Shown piece by piece: positions 54,301 to 64,000 of a stretch of DNA of 64,000 nt. Each line of letters starts with the position of its first letter. Positions within the stretch are counted from its first letter, which is position 1. Source of the stretch: Linnemannia hyalina. Taxonomy: Eukaryota; Mortierellomycota; Mortierellomycetes; Mortierellales; Mortierellaceae. Position numbers and translations under genes: made by a program. Under the pieces are notes generated by a model. That model worked only from the letters and a program-made list of their open reading frames with translations, had not been told where the DNA came from and did not search any database. The stretch is from NCBI GenBank assembly GCA_019671135.1, contig JAHRHY010000001.1:62001-126000 (forward strand), read 5' to 3'.

Positions 54301-56177
54301 GAGTTTCCTGATCCACGCTTGCCGTCGTTGGAGAGCTCGCGCGCCTCTCCTGCATAGTCCTTGGGGAGGTTGTAGAGCTCGTAGGTGCCTCCGTCCACAG
54401 TCGAAGTGACCAACACTGCACGCTCGGCGGGGTTGTAAGAGAGGGCGCGGGGTTGAATGAACTGCGATCCGGTGCGGCGCACAGCAAGGACAGCAGTGTC
54501 CTGCGAGTTGGCATAGTCGTGGACACGCAAGTACTTGTCCTTGATGTAGAACAGGTTGTTCTGGTGAACCGAGTAAGCGGGTCTCTCACGCTCCAACTTG
54601 AACACAATCAAACCATTGTCGTGACCTATAGAGCATGGGTGTATTTTCGAGATGTTAGTTGATCCAATGCGTTTTTTCCAAGACCATCTGCTAACGACTC
54701 CTAAGGCAGATTTCTTACCAGCAGCGAACAGGTTCAGCTCAGGATGGGCAGTCAAGGCCCAGAAACGATCATGCTCACGACGGAAGGTCTGAACGGCGGT
54801 ACGCTTGGACATATCCCAAACGCGAATGCACTTGTCCTCGGCGACTGAGATAATGAGCTCCTGACGTTGGTGGAAGATTGTGCATGAGACGTTGTTGGTG
54901 TGTCCCCTGCAAGTGTCGACCTCCCAGGCCTTGGTTTCTATTGCGAAATGTTAGTGGCATAAGAGAGATTAGTAATAGATCGCACTCCATGGAACATATT
55001 GCTGGATTGACTTGAAAATGACGCCGGCTTTACCATTCATTCTCCAGAGCTTGACCTGACGATCGTCACCGGCAGAGACGATCAAGGGAAGAGTAGGATG
55101 GAATGTAGCCCAATTGACACTACGGTCGTGACCCTCCAAAACATATTTGACGATGGCATCGGTGCTTCCAAAGATGTCGGCCTGCTGCGAGGCACGGTGG
55201 GCACTCTCGTCGTAGGCAACTGTTCCTGGAGCAGCGTTCTTCTTTCTCAAGCCTATTCCATACAGTAAAAATGTACCCAAGGTTAATAATTGAAAGGACC
55301 AGCTCTTGTATGACAAGCAAGCACTTGCTAATCGATGTATATGTATCATAATCAGGACCGATCCACGTACCAGAGATATCCCAGACACGAACAGTCTGGT
55401 CGAGAGATGCGGAGACGATGAGATCCTCCTTGGGATGGAACTGTGCGCTCATGACATAGTGGTTGTGGCCGGTCAGGATGGCGATACAGTTACGCGACTG
55501 CCAGTTCCAGATACGGATGGTCTGATCGTCGGAACAACTGAGGATCCATGGGTATTCGTGGTGGAAGTAGACGGTACGAACGTAATCCAAATGTCCTGTG
55601 AGTGTGAACTGGCAACGACGCGTCTTGTAGTTCCAGACCTTGATCTTGTAGTCATCTCCTGCAGACACAAACAAGGGCTGCGAAGGGTGGAAGGCAATGC
55701 CACGGACGGGGCCTATACATAGCAAAGTATCAATTGGTTGTTGGCTGTTAGAGGTCGCTTTGCTTCTTTGGTTTTCAATATGAACGCGATATAAATAGGG
55801 GATCGAGCGCCTTCTGTAAAGAGATCTCGAGTTGTAAAGTGGATGCGTACCATCGTGTTCATCGAAGCGCTCGAGAAGAGTTCCCATTCTGTAGTCCCAC
55901 AACTGAACCGAGCCATTGTGAAGAGCAGCGAGGATCCAGGGACGCTTTGGGTGGAAAGCGATACCCTTGACGCGGTTGCTCTTGGACTCGAACTAGTCGT
56001 ATTTATAGATGAAGGCGGAAGAAGGTGATCTCGCGTTAGCATCAAAGACTGATGTCGATTTGTCGTTGCCAGAGCAAAAAAAGAGAGAAAGAGAGAGAGA
56101 GTGTGTGTGTGCGTGTGTGGGTTGGGTGTACTGATGTGTGAGAATGTGAGTAAAAGTACCTTTGTTAACATCTGCAT
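51321..56177 (-). CDS. COP1: Coatomer subunit alpha, copy 2 (COPA-2)
   Basis: A second complete alpha-COP gene with the same 11-exon structure and exon sizes as COPA-1: 56160-56177, 55851-55992, 55371-55712, 55034-55252, 54719-54937, 53878-54625, 53183-53778, 52511-53064, 52049-52375, 51602-51943 and 51321-51497; 1227 aa. The WD40 propeller ([19 protein letters not shown]), acidic linker and C-terminal [13 protein letters not shown] motifs are all present. Exons 1-5 differ from COPA-1 at many silent positions and some residues (for example HHEYPWILS here against HHECPWIIS there), and introns 1-4 share little. From mid-exon 5 to the stop the two are almost identical. It uses TAA where COPA-1 uses TAG. 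TOP3 lies tail to tail, 150 bp away. Either copy could supply COPI; differential use is unknown. Confidence 0.93.
51325..54826. repeat. 3.5-kb near-identical tract shared with 23634-27132
   Basis: This is the partner of the tract in COPA-1, in the same orientation and about 27.7 kb away. It includes six introns that remain matched apart from scattered single bases and short indels, for example agaaagaatac here against agaatac there in intron 10. Confidence 0.88.
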
Positions 56178-56761
56178 GGTGGCGAGCGTGTTAGAGGTAA
56201 GACGAGCTGGTGCGAGGGAAGGTGGAGTCGGGATGTCAAGGAGAGGAAAAAAAGAGTGAGGTTGGGAGTGGAGGGAGAGGAGGAAGTGTGAGGTGTGTGG
56301 GCTGGGAGGGGTGGAAGGGAAGTTTACAGCCTTGGAGGAGAGAGGGAGAGAGAGAGAGGGATGATGAAGGAAGAAAGAAAGAGAAAAGAAAAAGAACAGA
56401 CGCCTTCGGAGTAGGTGTGTGTGAAAGAGAGAAGGTCAATCCAAAAAGTAAAAAAAAGGATGAACTTCATCATCGTCTCCCCATCGTGGCACCTTCTATC
56501 AGCACTCTCGCACTCACACAATTGCCCTGACGGCTGCCACCACAGGAACTCCACGTCACTTTGGGACCCTTCCATGTGTCATGTGACCGTAATATGCAAT
56601 TACAGATAGCGATCTCTTAATGAACAACAAATGACTTCATAGCTATTTCTTCTTACATATTTCCTTTGTGTCCCTTTCATCCACTCTCATTCCTCTTTGA
56701 CCAAGACACACTCCTTCTTATTACCACTACTACTATTACTACTACTACTCAATCCCCCACA
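56178..56761. other. Divergent intergenic region of COPA-2 and the SET-domain gene
   Basis: GA-rich COPA-2 leader (56190-56410), then a (TAC/TAT)n stretch at about 56723-56750 just before the SET-gene ATG. No gene is seen. Confidence 0.55.
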
Positions 56762-58622
56762 ATGATCCCGCTGGCCTCATTCTGCCATTGGGCTAATACA
56801 AACGGCGTCGTCTCAAGACTGATCCCAGAAGACTCCAAAGGAATGGGCATCGGTCTCTTCTTCGTCAACCCCGCTCCTGAAAACAACAATAAGAACGAAC
56901 TCGACCAAGGCGAACTCCTCTTTGTCCCCCGTTCCCTCCTCCTCTCCCGCTCGCGTGTCATTCAATTCAACTGTCCATTCCTCCAAAAGTCCATCTCTAT
57001 CATCAACCCCTCCAATGTCTCGGAACGACTCGCTATCATCCTCTTTATTCTCTCCCAACGACTCCTTCTCGAACACCGTACACAACAAAAACTCGATCAT
57101 TCTTGTTCCACAAGCAACAGCGCAGACGAGAGTGGCCAAGACCTGTTCGCAGATTATATTGCTACACTGCCAGATGTCTCAACCCCAGTAACCCTCGATC
57201 CTGAATTGGTCCGCGGGTACCTCGCAGGCACACTCCTCCTGGACTCTGTCTGTGCCAAGCGATCCAAGCTCGAGGCTGAATTCGAACATCTCAGTGGCAA
57301 ACTGGGCGCCTTTGAGGATTGGCCCTGCCGCCCGACCCTCGAGAACTTTATCTGGGCTGACGCCACTTTCTGGTCCAGAGTGCTGTCTTTCAAGACCCAA
57401 TGGGCCGACAATGACACTAGCGGTGACTCTAATGATGATATGCACATGGTTCCTTATCTCGACTTTGCCAACCATGCAGTCAAGCCCAATATCCGCTGGG
57501 AAGTCGACTTTGACGGCCTTCGCGTCTGGGGTCAAGAATCGCTGCTACAAGATTCCAAGGACGGTGCTGTCGAACGCGAGGTCTTTCTGTCCTATGGAAA
57601 TAAACCCAACACCGAGCTCTTGTACGTATTCAATACACTTCTAGACAAGCACGCTATTTATGTCGTCATTTTGCTTAGCTGTCGTCACTTTGCCAGTGCG
57701 CAATTGCAATTACCTCTAACACCAGCTTTTACTCCACAGGTTCTTGTACGGATTCATATTGCAAAACAACCCGACTCAGTTTTTGACCCTTGCGATGCCG
57801 ATGGATGAGGACGATCCGTACTACATGCCCAAGGCCCACTCGCTGATGCGCTGGAGGATTCTTCCAAGAATCCCGATCTACCTGAATAAGACCGACGGCC
57901 CCGATGATCTGGAAGAGTTGTGCCCTGGTTTGTGGATCACACTAAAGTCGCGGTATCTTCTCTGGCTCTACGCGCTTAGTGAGGATGATGGGTTAAGTGC
58001 ATTGATCGAGGAACCCGAGTCCAAGGTCTGTGTCATGCAAGATTCGGCCGACCAAGACGATGACGAGAACGCGCTTGAGGAGGCTGACTTGGTTGATGAG
58101 GACGTTGTGGGGCAACTTGTGTTAACGATCAACGATACCAAGATTGATACTCTTGAGGTATTAGAATCGATTGTGCCCAAGTTGGACATCTTTCCTGTGA
58201 TCAAGCTACGTACTCTGGTCCTTGTGTCTGATCGCATCGAGTACTATGTCTCCCGGATCATGGAGACGGGCAACAGAGTGCAGAAGGCGGATATCGAGAC
58301 TATCAAGACTCTCCATTCTGCCAATGGATCTCCTACGCCTGATCATGCCGAGATTCCGCGAGTGTCGAGGATAGGCAAGAATATCGGTGATTGCCTGATG
58401 CCTACAATCCTTGAGCCAGACCACACGCAGCCGATTACCACTCGCCAGCTCGAGGCGGAGACGCAAGTGTCGAACCTGGTGACGATGATGAAGAACTATC
58501 GGGCGGAGGAAATGAATGTGCTTGTGGGGATGGGCAATGTCCTTGGCGAGGCGCAGACACAATGCCATGAAGAGAGCGAATTCATACAGAGTTACCTCGC
58601 CCGCATGCAGCTTCAAGAATAG
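56762..58622 (+). CDS. SET-domain protein lysine methyltransferase (SETD/RuBisCO-LSMT class)
   Basis: Two exons, 56762-57621 and 57740-58622, give 580 aa. The N-terminal part has a split SET domain: FCHWANTNGVV near the start, KGMGIGLFF as the first SET strand, and an inserted helical region. DFANHAVKPNIRW (about residue 235) is the NHxxxxN SAM/substrate motif, and VFLSYGNKPNTELLFLYGF with the catalytic Tyr is the C-terminal SET strand. The last 250 residues are helical and correspond to the Rubis-subs-bind domain, with an acidic insert (DSADQDDDENALEEAD). Relatives such as SETD3, SETD4, SETD6 and yeast Rkm enzymes methylate histidine or lysine of actin, ribosomal or translation proteins. The substrate here cannot be told from sequence. 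Confidence 0.8.
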
Positions 58623-58732
58623 ATAGACTACCGTGTTTTTTATTCCAATATATGATTACACACTTTTTTTCTCATGCAACCATTCTTAGTGTCAATCGAT
58701 ACGCCACTAATTCCGCGTTGAGAAAATTCCAC

Positions 58733-58740
58733 TGACGTCA
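58733..58740. promoter_or_regulatory. Perfect CRE palindrome TGACGTCA
   Basis: TGACGTCA lies 96 bp upstream of the ATG of the Hrp1-like gene and about 110 bp downstream of the SET-domain gene stop. It is the consensus CREB/ATF bZIP site. Its position suits a core-promoter-proximal element. Confidence 0.5.
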
Positions 58741-58835
58741 CTTTTGGTAAAATCGAACGCCTCCTCGATCGGTCCTTTTTATGTCCACACATCAACCAAA
58801 CCCATCACTCACTAACACTAAAAGCAACATCAATC

Positions 58836-60383
58836 ATGTCATCCAAGGACGACGACAACTTTGACCTCTACGACGACCCTTACGTCGCCACTGGACGCGG
58901 CGGAGGCGCAGACCCCTACGCCGAGGACGACGACGATTACTACAACGGCGATCACGGACGCGGACACGACAGGAGGGACAGATTCCAAAACACCCGTGAT
59001 GTCCCTCCTTCCTCTTCCTCATCCTCTTCTGCTGCCAAGAACGAGAACAATAACAACAGAGAAGGAGGCAGTGGTCGAAAGGACTCTGAGGATCGAGATG
59101 GGTATGGCCATTTTCGGTCAAACAGCAACGACCAGGGTGAGCCCAAGTCCTACGGTGCTTCCTCGTCGACCTCGGGTTCGGCTGCATATGACCCTGCCCA
59201 GTCGTATGACCAAAAGGACTCATCGTCGTCCTACCAATCAGGATCGCAGTACACGTCTCACCAAGGCAACAACTTCCAGGACAACAAGTCCTACAACCAG
59301 CAGGCGTCTCAGTCTTCGCAGCAACAACAGCAGGAGTCAGCGTCGGGAGGAGGTGGAGGAGGACGTGAGCTTGGGTAAGGATCGCGCGTGCGCTACAATT
59401 TTACTTCTCTTATTTGTACAAATGATCAGATGTACCCCACAACTACAGTCATATCGTCACCATCAAACAGTCTTTGGCAATAGGTTGTCGATCGATGCAT
59501 TAATGCATCGTTCTGTCGACGACCACCTTGCACTACAGGACGGATTGCTTGAACGGACGTATTCAAAGAGGGTAGAGCGTGCATTAGGAGTTAGTCTCTT
59601 TGACAAACGAGAGGGGCCTAGTCAATACCATTGTTCGCAGTCGCATTATGCATTGTCCATAGGTTTGTCTATGTACCTTGTTTCACTACAGCAGTTGTAA
59701 AGCATAGCAGGATAGCAGCAAAACAACCATTCCCAAAAAAAAAATCCCAGAAACCTACACAGATTACTACAGACAGGCAGCTACTTCCACAGACAGACAG
59801 ACAGACAGACTTATATCCGATTAGGTCGAGTAGAGAGAGACCTATTCCTCTTTTTCACAATGAAGTTCATTCTTGTTTGCTAATCTGCTCCTATCTCTTT
59901 CTATTTTTTTCCTCTCTCTTTCAAACATCATCCATATCATTATGACTAACATATGATATTCATTGTCGTTTCGCCTTGCGCCTCACATTGATCTACTTCG
60001 TTCACTCTCTCTGCCTCTTCCTCCACTGATGTCCCTGTACTCCCCTGCCTTCTTGGTGTCTGTAGAAAAATGTTTATTGGAGGTCTGAACTGGGAAACTA
60101 CCGATGGTAAGGAACTGTGCATTGACACAAGCACATTGAACGTGTATAATCAAATACATGTAAAAGGATCACCTGGATCTAATGCATATTTCAAAATCGT
60201 GCTTAATAGAGAGCTTGAAGAAGTATTTCTCACACTATGGAGAGTTGACGGACTGTATGGTGATGAAGGACCCAATGACGAACAAGTCCAGAGGATTCGG
60301 ATTCCTCACCTTCCTGGATCCCAGGAACGTCGATGCCGTCTTGAAGGAGGACCACCACCTTGACGGAAAAATGGTAACTCTCT

Positions 60384-60414
<31 letters not shown>

Positions 60415-61792
60415 GGGAAGGGGGGGAGGGGGACCGTCGCATAAAACGAATGCAATTTTGCATACTTACTCATGTACCCCTCCTTCTCGCACAATCATTG
60501 ACCTTAATCTCCCTTCCCCCACCTCCTCAAATTTATATCTGAAAATAGATCGACCCAAAGAGGGCAATCCCCCGCGAGGAACAGGAAAAGACGGAAAAGA
60601 TCTTTGTGGGCGGGATCGCAGCGAACGTGACAGAGGAAGAGTTTGCAAACTACTTTTCGCAGTTTGGGCATGTGCTCGATGCAACTCTGATGCTCGATCG
60701 TGCATCAGGTCGGCCTAGAGGATTCGGATTCATTACCTTTGAATCTGACCGTGGAGTTGATGCTGCTTTGAGTCGTCGTGACTTGATGCTCCATGATAAG
60801 CCTGTAAGTCCAGAAAATGATTCTACGCGTTCGCGTCTACTAGCTTACGTGACCGATAGTTACTCACGCATGTTTGTTGAATTCTTTGAACATAGATTGA
60901 GGTAAAGAGAGCGCAACCAAAGCACAGGGCAGACACCCGCGGAAACACCGGAGGCAACCAAGGATTCGGAGGCCAGGGCGGGTTCAACGCCGGAGGATAT
61001 GGAGGTCAGACCGGGTTCGGAGGAAACGCAGCCGGCGGTAACCGTGGTTTCGGTATGGACAACATAGGTGGTATGATGGGCGGCGCCGGTGGGTTTGGCG
61101 GCTATGGCGCTGGTATGGGTGGTATGGGTGGTGGTGCAGGAGGACAAGGAGGTGACCCTTACCAGGCTATGTACGCCGCTGCTGCTGCGCGATATGGCGC
61201 CAACCCTGCTGCCGCGGCCGCATTGGCGCAACGTTACCGGTTGGCTGCTGCAGCCGCTGCAGCCGCCTATGGAGGAGGTGGCGCTGGTGGTCCTGGAGGT
61301 ATGGGTGGGAACAGTGCTGGAGGTGGCGGTGGGTTTGATCCCAACATGAACATGCAGGCTGCCATGGCAAACTTCTATCGTCAGCAGTTTGGATATGGTG
61401 CCGGAAATGCAGCAGGCCAAGGCGGTGCTGGAGGGTATAATAACCAAAACAACGCAGGCTATGGTGGCGATGGTGGTGGTGATCAGGAAGGTGGTGGAAA
61501 CTCGCCATCACAGAGACGCCACGGCGGCCAAGATGGTGGTGGTTCTGGTGGAGGATACAACAACAACCAGGATTCGAGGGGAAGTGGCGGAAACAACAGC
61601 AACTACAGCTCGGGTGGGCGACCATCGAACCAAGGAAGCGGAGGATCGCGTCAGAGCGGATCTGGGGGCGGTCCTGTTCGTGGTGCTGGTAGCAGCAATA
61701 GCGGTGGAGGAAGCAGTGGTAGTGCTGGAGGATCATCGTCCGGAGGACATGGTCGTGGCGGTGGTGGATCCTACCATCCTTACCAGCGGTAG
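58836..61792 (+). CDS. Hrp1/Nab4-like hnRNP with two RRMs
   Basis: Exons 58836-59374, 60066-60106, 60210-60373, 60549-60803 and 60896-61792 give 631 aa. Residues 1-178 are an acidic then Ser/Gln/Asn-rich region. RRM1 (about 181-248) has RNP2 KMFIGGLNW and RNP1 KSRGFGFLTF. RRM2 (about 262-337) has RNP2 IFVGGI and RNP1 RPRGFGFITF. The C-terminal 290 residues are Gly/Ala/Asn/Gln-rich with a polyalanine stretch and FGG/YGG repeats, typical of prion-like hnRNPs. The tandem RRM layout with K-R linker (DPKRAIPREEQEK) matches yeast Hrp1, DAZAP1 and Musashi, which act in 3'-end processing, export or translation. Intron 1 is unusually long (691 bp) and contains a gacagacagac repeat near 59797. A T22 tract occurs in intron 3. 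Confidence 0.88.
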
Positions 61793-62236
61793 ATACAGGG
61801 AACTTACAGCTCTTCTCAGCAATAGAGTGCTGTTTTTCTCTTACCTCAACTACCAGCCTTGGTTCACAACTGGCAATCCAACTTATTGTTTGCTTTTTCG
61901 TTTTGTACTCTGCAATTATTCCAATAAACGTATCAATATAACTATTATGTGTGTGAAACGGGCAGCTATTGTATATTTTGTGAAAATGAGTAATGGTACA
62001 ATATAGTGTTCAAGTGAACGAATTCTGCTTGTCTATGGAGAAAAAAAAACCGACAGTGGCCGCTTGTGGTGGCTTTCGCCGTGTTCGTGCTTGATGCCAT
62101 GGTAAAAAGAGTAAGAAAAAAAAAAGAAAAGGAGATGGAGCCGGAGGAGAGGCAAATTTGGGGGAGTCCTGAGAGGCGAGATCCTAGTTGATTACAATAG
62201 AACGGCGGATCAACCATCCCCTCTTAGAGCCATCCA
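61793..62236. other. Convergent intergenic region of the Hrp1-like gene and NMNAT
   Basis: It contains an aataaa at 61923-61928, a plausible polyadenylation signal for the Hrp1-like gene, then A-rich tracts. No gene is seen. Confidence 0.55.
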
Positions 62237-63922
62237 CTAGTCTGTGTACAGCCTCTGTTCATAGATGTAGTCGATCACTGCCGTTGGCAAGAGGTACTTG
62301 ATCGACATGCCTCGGCGGATGAAGAGCCTGATCTTTGTCGAGCTGATATCGTTATAGATGAGCTGCTTGATCACAAAGACGTTGCGCCGGTGCTTGTACA
62401 GGACGTCGTGCGACAGCAGGAACTCATACACATCTGATCCTGTTCTCTCCAGAATCAAACATCCGTATTTTCCGATAATGTGGTGAAGCTATTTGTTTTT
62501 GAGAGTAAGGAAGATAGTGGTCAATTGGTTGGTTCGTATCTAAATGTTGCCATCAATCCCGTTCATAGTAACGAAGTAATCCTGGATCCTGAAGACTTAC
62601 ATCGGCAGTAGCCCAGACATCGGGAGCGGCAAAGGACTGGACCAAGTCTCCACCAGCAAGAAGCATAATTTTGATCGGCTTGTACTCGCCTACGTTCATG
62701 TATATAAGATAGTGCAGAGTTAGTGAACGTGTAATGACTCCCTAAACATCAAACAGTCGGTTCCTCCTGTGTGTGAAGTGGGATGAAAACATACCATTCT
62801 TCAGCTTGACGCCACCTTCGCCGTCGGCGCCGTTGAGCTCGTACTGAAAGTGATCCAGAACAATAGCGGTGCGTTGGTAACTTGTCTGCAGACTCTCCCA
62901 GCTGTCGACCATCAACCATGTGCTTGACTTTTCGACTGCCAGCTCGCACATGCGCACACGATGTTTTGCCTCTGCCAGTCCTTGCTTCTGATAAAAGTCG
63001 GACACGGGTGAAAAGTACCCTCCCATGATTTCAAAGTCGGTGTTTTCCAAAACGTGGTCTCGGGCCATTTCTAAACGAGACCAAAAGTGGGGGGAGGGAA
63101 GAAGAGCGGTTGTTGAAATTAGTTTTCCATCACTGGACAAAAAACTGGAGGATACTTTTACGCTTCTTGCACACGATTCTGTCGCCCTTTTTTTTTCTTT
63201 GTCGACCGATCACTCTCCATTTCAATAAATGAAAAGAAAAAAAAAGGAACGCGGTCGTGAAAATAAAAGGTTGTGAAAGGCGAGCCGGGCCGCGAGTGGG
63301 TGAAACGGCGAGGCACAATAAACGTCTGTTGTCTGCACATGGATCGTGGTCGATTGTCACCAAAAAAAAAAAAAAAAAATCATTATTAACCAAAGAACAA
63401 TTGCATTTTGTGCATACCAAACATGCGGAGATGGAGGTATGTGATGGGAGAGAAAGATCCACACGCCACGATCACCAAGGGCGTCTTGGACTCGTCTATA
63501 AGGTTGATTTGGGATAAGAATGGACAAAAGGAGCGGGTTCAGGATTCGTGAATACGGCACAATAAACACGTATAATGTCATCAATTGGTCGTCCAATGTC
63601 GTATGTTGGGTCCGTTATGGCGCTGTATCCTCTCTCGAAAGCATTTATCGCTATTAACTGTTCCAAGATTGTTCGAATATGATCCGATCCGGCGTTTGTT
63701 CCAGCAAATACAATTTGAGCTGACTGTATGTACCTTTCATTTGGTGTGGGATTCTCTGCCGTGGGAAGGTATAGTTGGTGGCATCAAAGATCTCTGTTGA
63801 GCCATAGGCCTCTGTATGCTGTCGATCCGAGGAGCTATTTGTTTTAGAAATGAAAACACCGATAACAAAGAGCCAACAAAAACAAAAGAAAAAAAATAAG
63901 AGTTTAACCTGTCATTAGTCAT
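62237..63922 (-). CDS. NMA1: Nicotinamide/nicotinate mononucleotide adenylyltransferase
   Basis: It joins NMN or NaMN to AMP from ATP, the last common step of NAD synthesis. Six minus-strand exons, 63909-63922, 63734-63834, 63418-63495, 62795-63070, 62601-62689 and 62237-62488, give 269 aa with every phase consistent. The ATP-binding GSFSPITYLHLRMFEMARDH motif follows TPLVIVAC at about residue 50. MGGYFSPVSDFYQKQGL, the Trp-containing substrate pocket (VDSWES), and IMLLAGGDLVQSF follow. The C-terminal ISSTKIR signature with GMSIKYLLP ends the fold. The first exon is only 14 nt and was chosen because ATGACTAATGACAG joins in frame to the next exon; an alternative upstream start cannot be ruled out. 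Fungal relatives are Nma1 and Nma2. Confidence 0.88.
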
Positions 63923-64000
63923 TCTGCGGGTATCGACAGACAAAAAGAACATTTTTCATCTCTCTTTTTTTTTTTTGTGTTGGGCGTCTTTTTTGGCTTT
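63923..64000. other. Upstream flank of NMNAT
   Basis: Short promoter-proximal sequence with a T12 tract; no feature can be assigned before the window ends. Confidence 0.4.

Noticed and set aside
23634..54826. A simple recent segmental duplication of the COPA region
   Set aside because: Flanks, exons 1-5 and their introns are clearly diverged, which does not fit one recent duplication event.

Overview
The window looks like nuclear DNA of an early-diverging fungus, most probably a Mortierella-type species (Mortierellomycota) or a close relative in Mucoromycota. Supporting signs are intron-rich genes with short GT-AG introns (mostly 60-150 bp), a full Crinkler (CRN) gene of NTPase-plus-nuclease type, a pogo-type transposon, a Fanzor-type zinc-ribbon remnant, and a broken pentapeptide/WD40 receptor-like gene. 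All exon coordinates were worked out by eye from splice sites and reading-frame continuity; no search was run.

Bases 1-23,600 form an accessory, repeat-rich island. In order it holds a 407-bp near-perfect palindrome, a frame-broken C2H2 zinc-finger gene, a truncated CRN (minus strand) next to an apparently intact 933-aa CRN (plus), an apparently intact pogo/Tigger-like transposon with identical 143-bp terminal inverted repeats, a broken GCR1_C-like gene, two oppositely oriented decayed Ty3/gypsy pieces, an unrecognised multi-exon gene, the C-terminal end of a Fanzor-like protein, a broken receptor-like gene, and a partly decayed gene whose intact 3' exons carry a D-x(n)-E-x-K nuclease-like motif.

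Bases 23,600-64,000 form a compact housekeeping block. It holds two complete alpha-COP genes (COPA-1 at 23.6-28.5 kb and COPA-2 at 51.3-56.2 kb, same strand), a DUF4203-like membrane protein, a single-pass Ser-rich protein, SLD5 (GINS) and a Dpb4/POLE3-like gene sharing a promoter, a CABLES-like cyclin protein, mitochondrial cysteine desulfurase NFS1, the rRNA methyltransferase NOP2 divergent from ribosomal protein uS14 (RPS29), DNA topoisomerase III, a SET-domain methyltransferase, an Hrp1-like two-RRM protein, and NMN adenylyltransferase.

The most notable observations are: (1) the two alpha-COP genes are almost identical, introns included, over about 3.5 kb of their 3' parts but sharply diverged over exons 1-5, as expected from gene conversion; (2) SLD5 and the Pol epsilon histone-fold gene, whose products work together at replication forks, are divergently transcribed around an ACGCGT (MCB-type) site; (3) the pogo element appears recently inserted and coding-competent; (4) a lone Fanzor C-terminus lies in the island. 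No rRNA gene, convincing tRNA gene or CRISPR array was seen.
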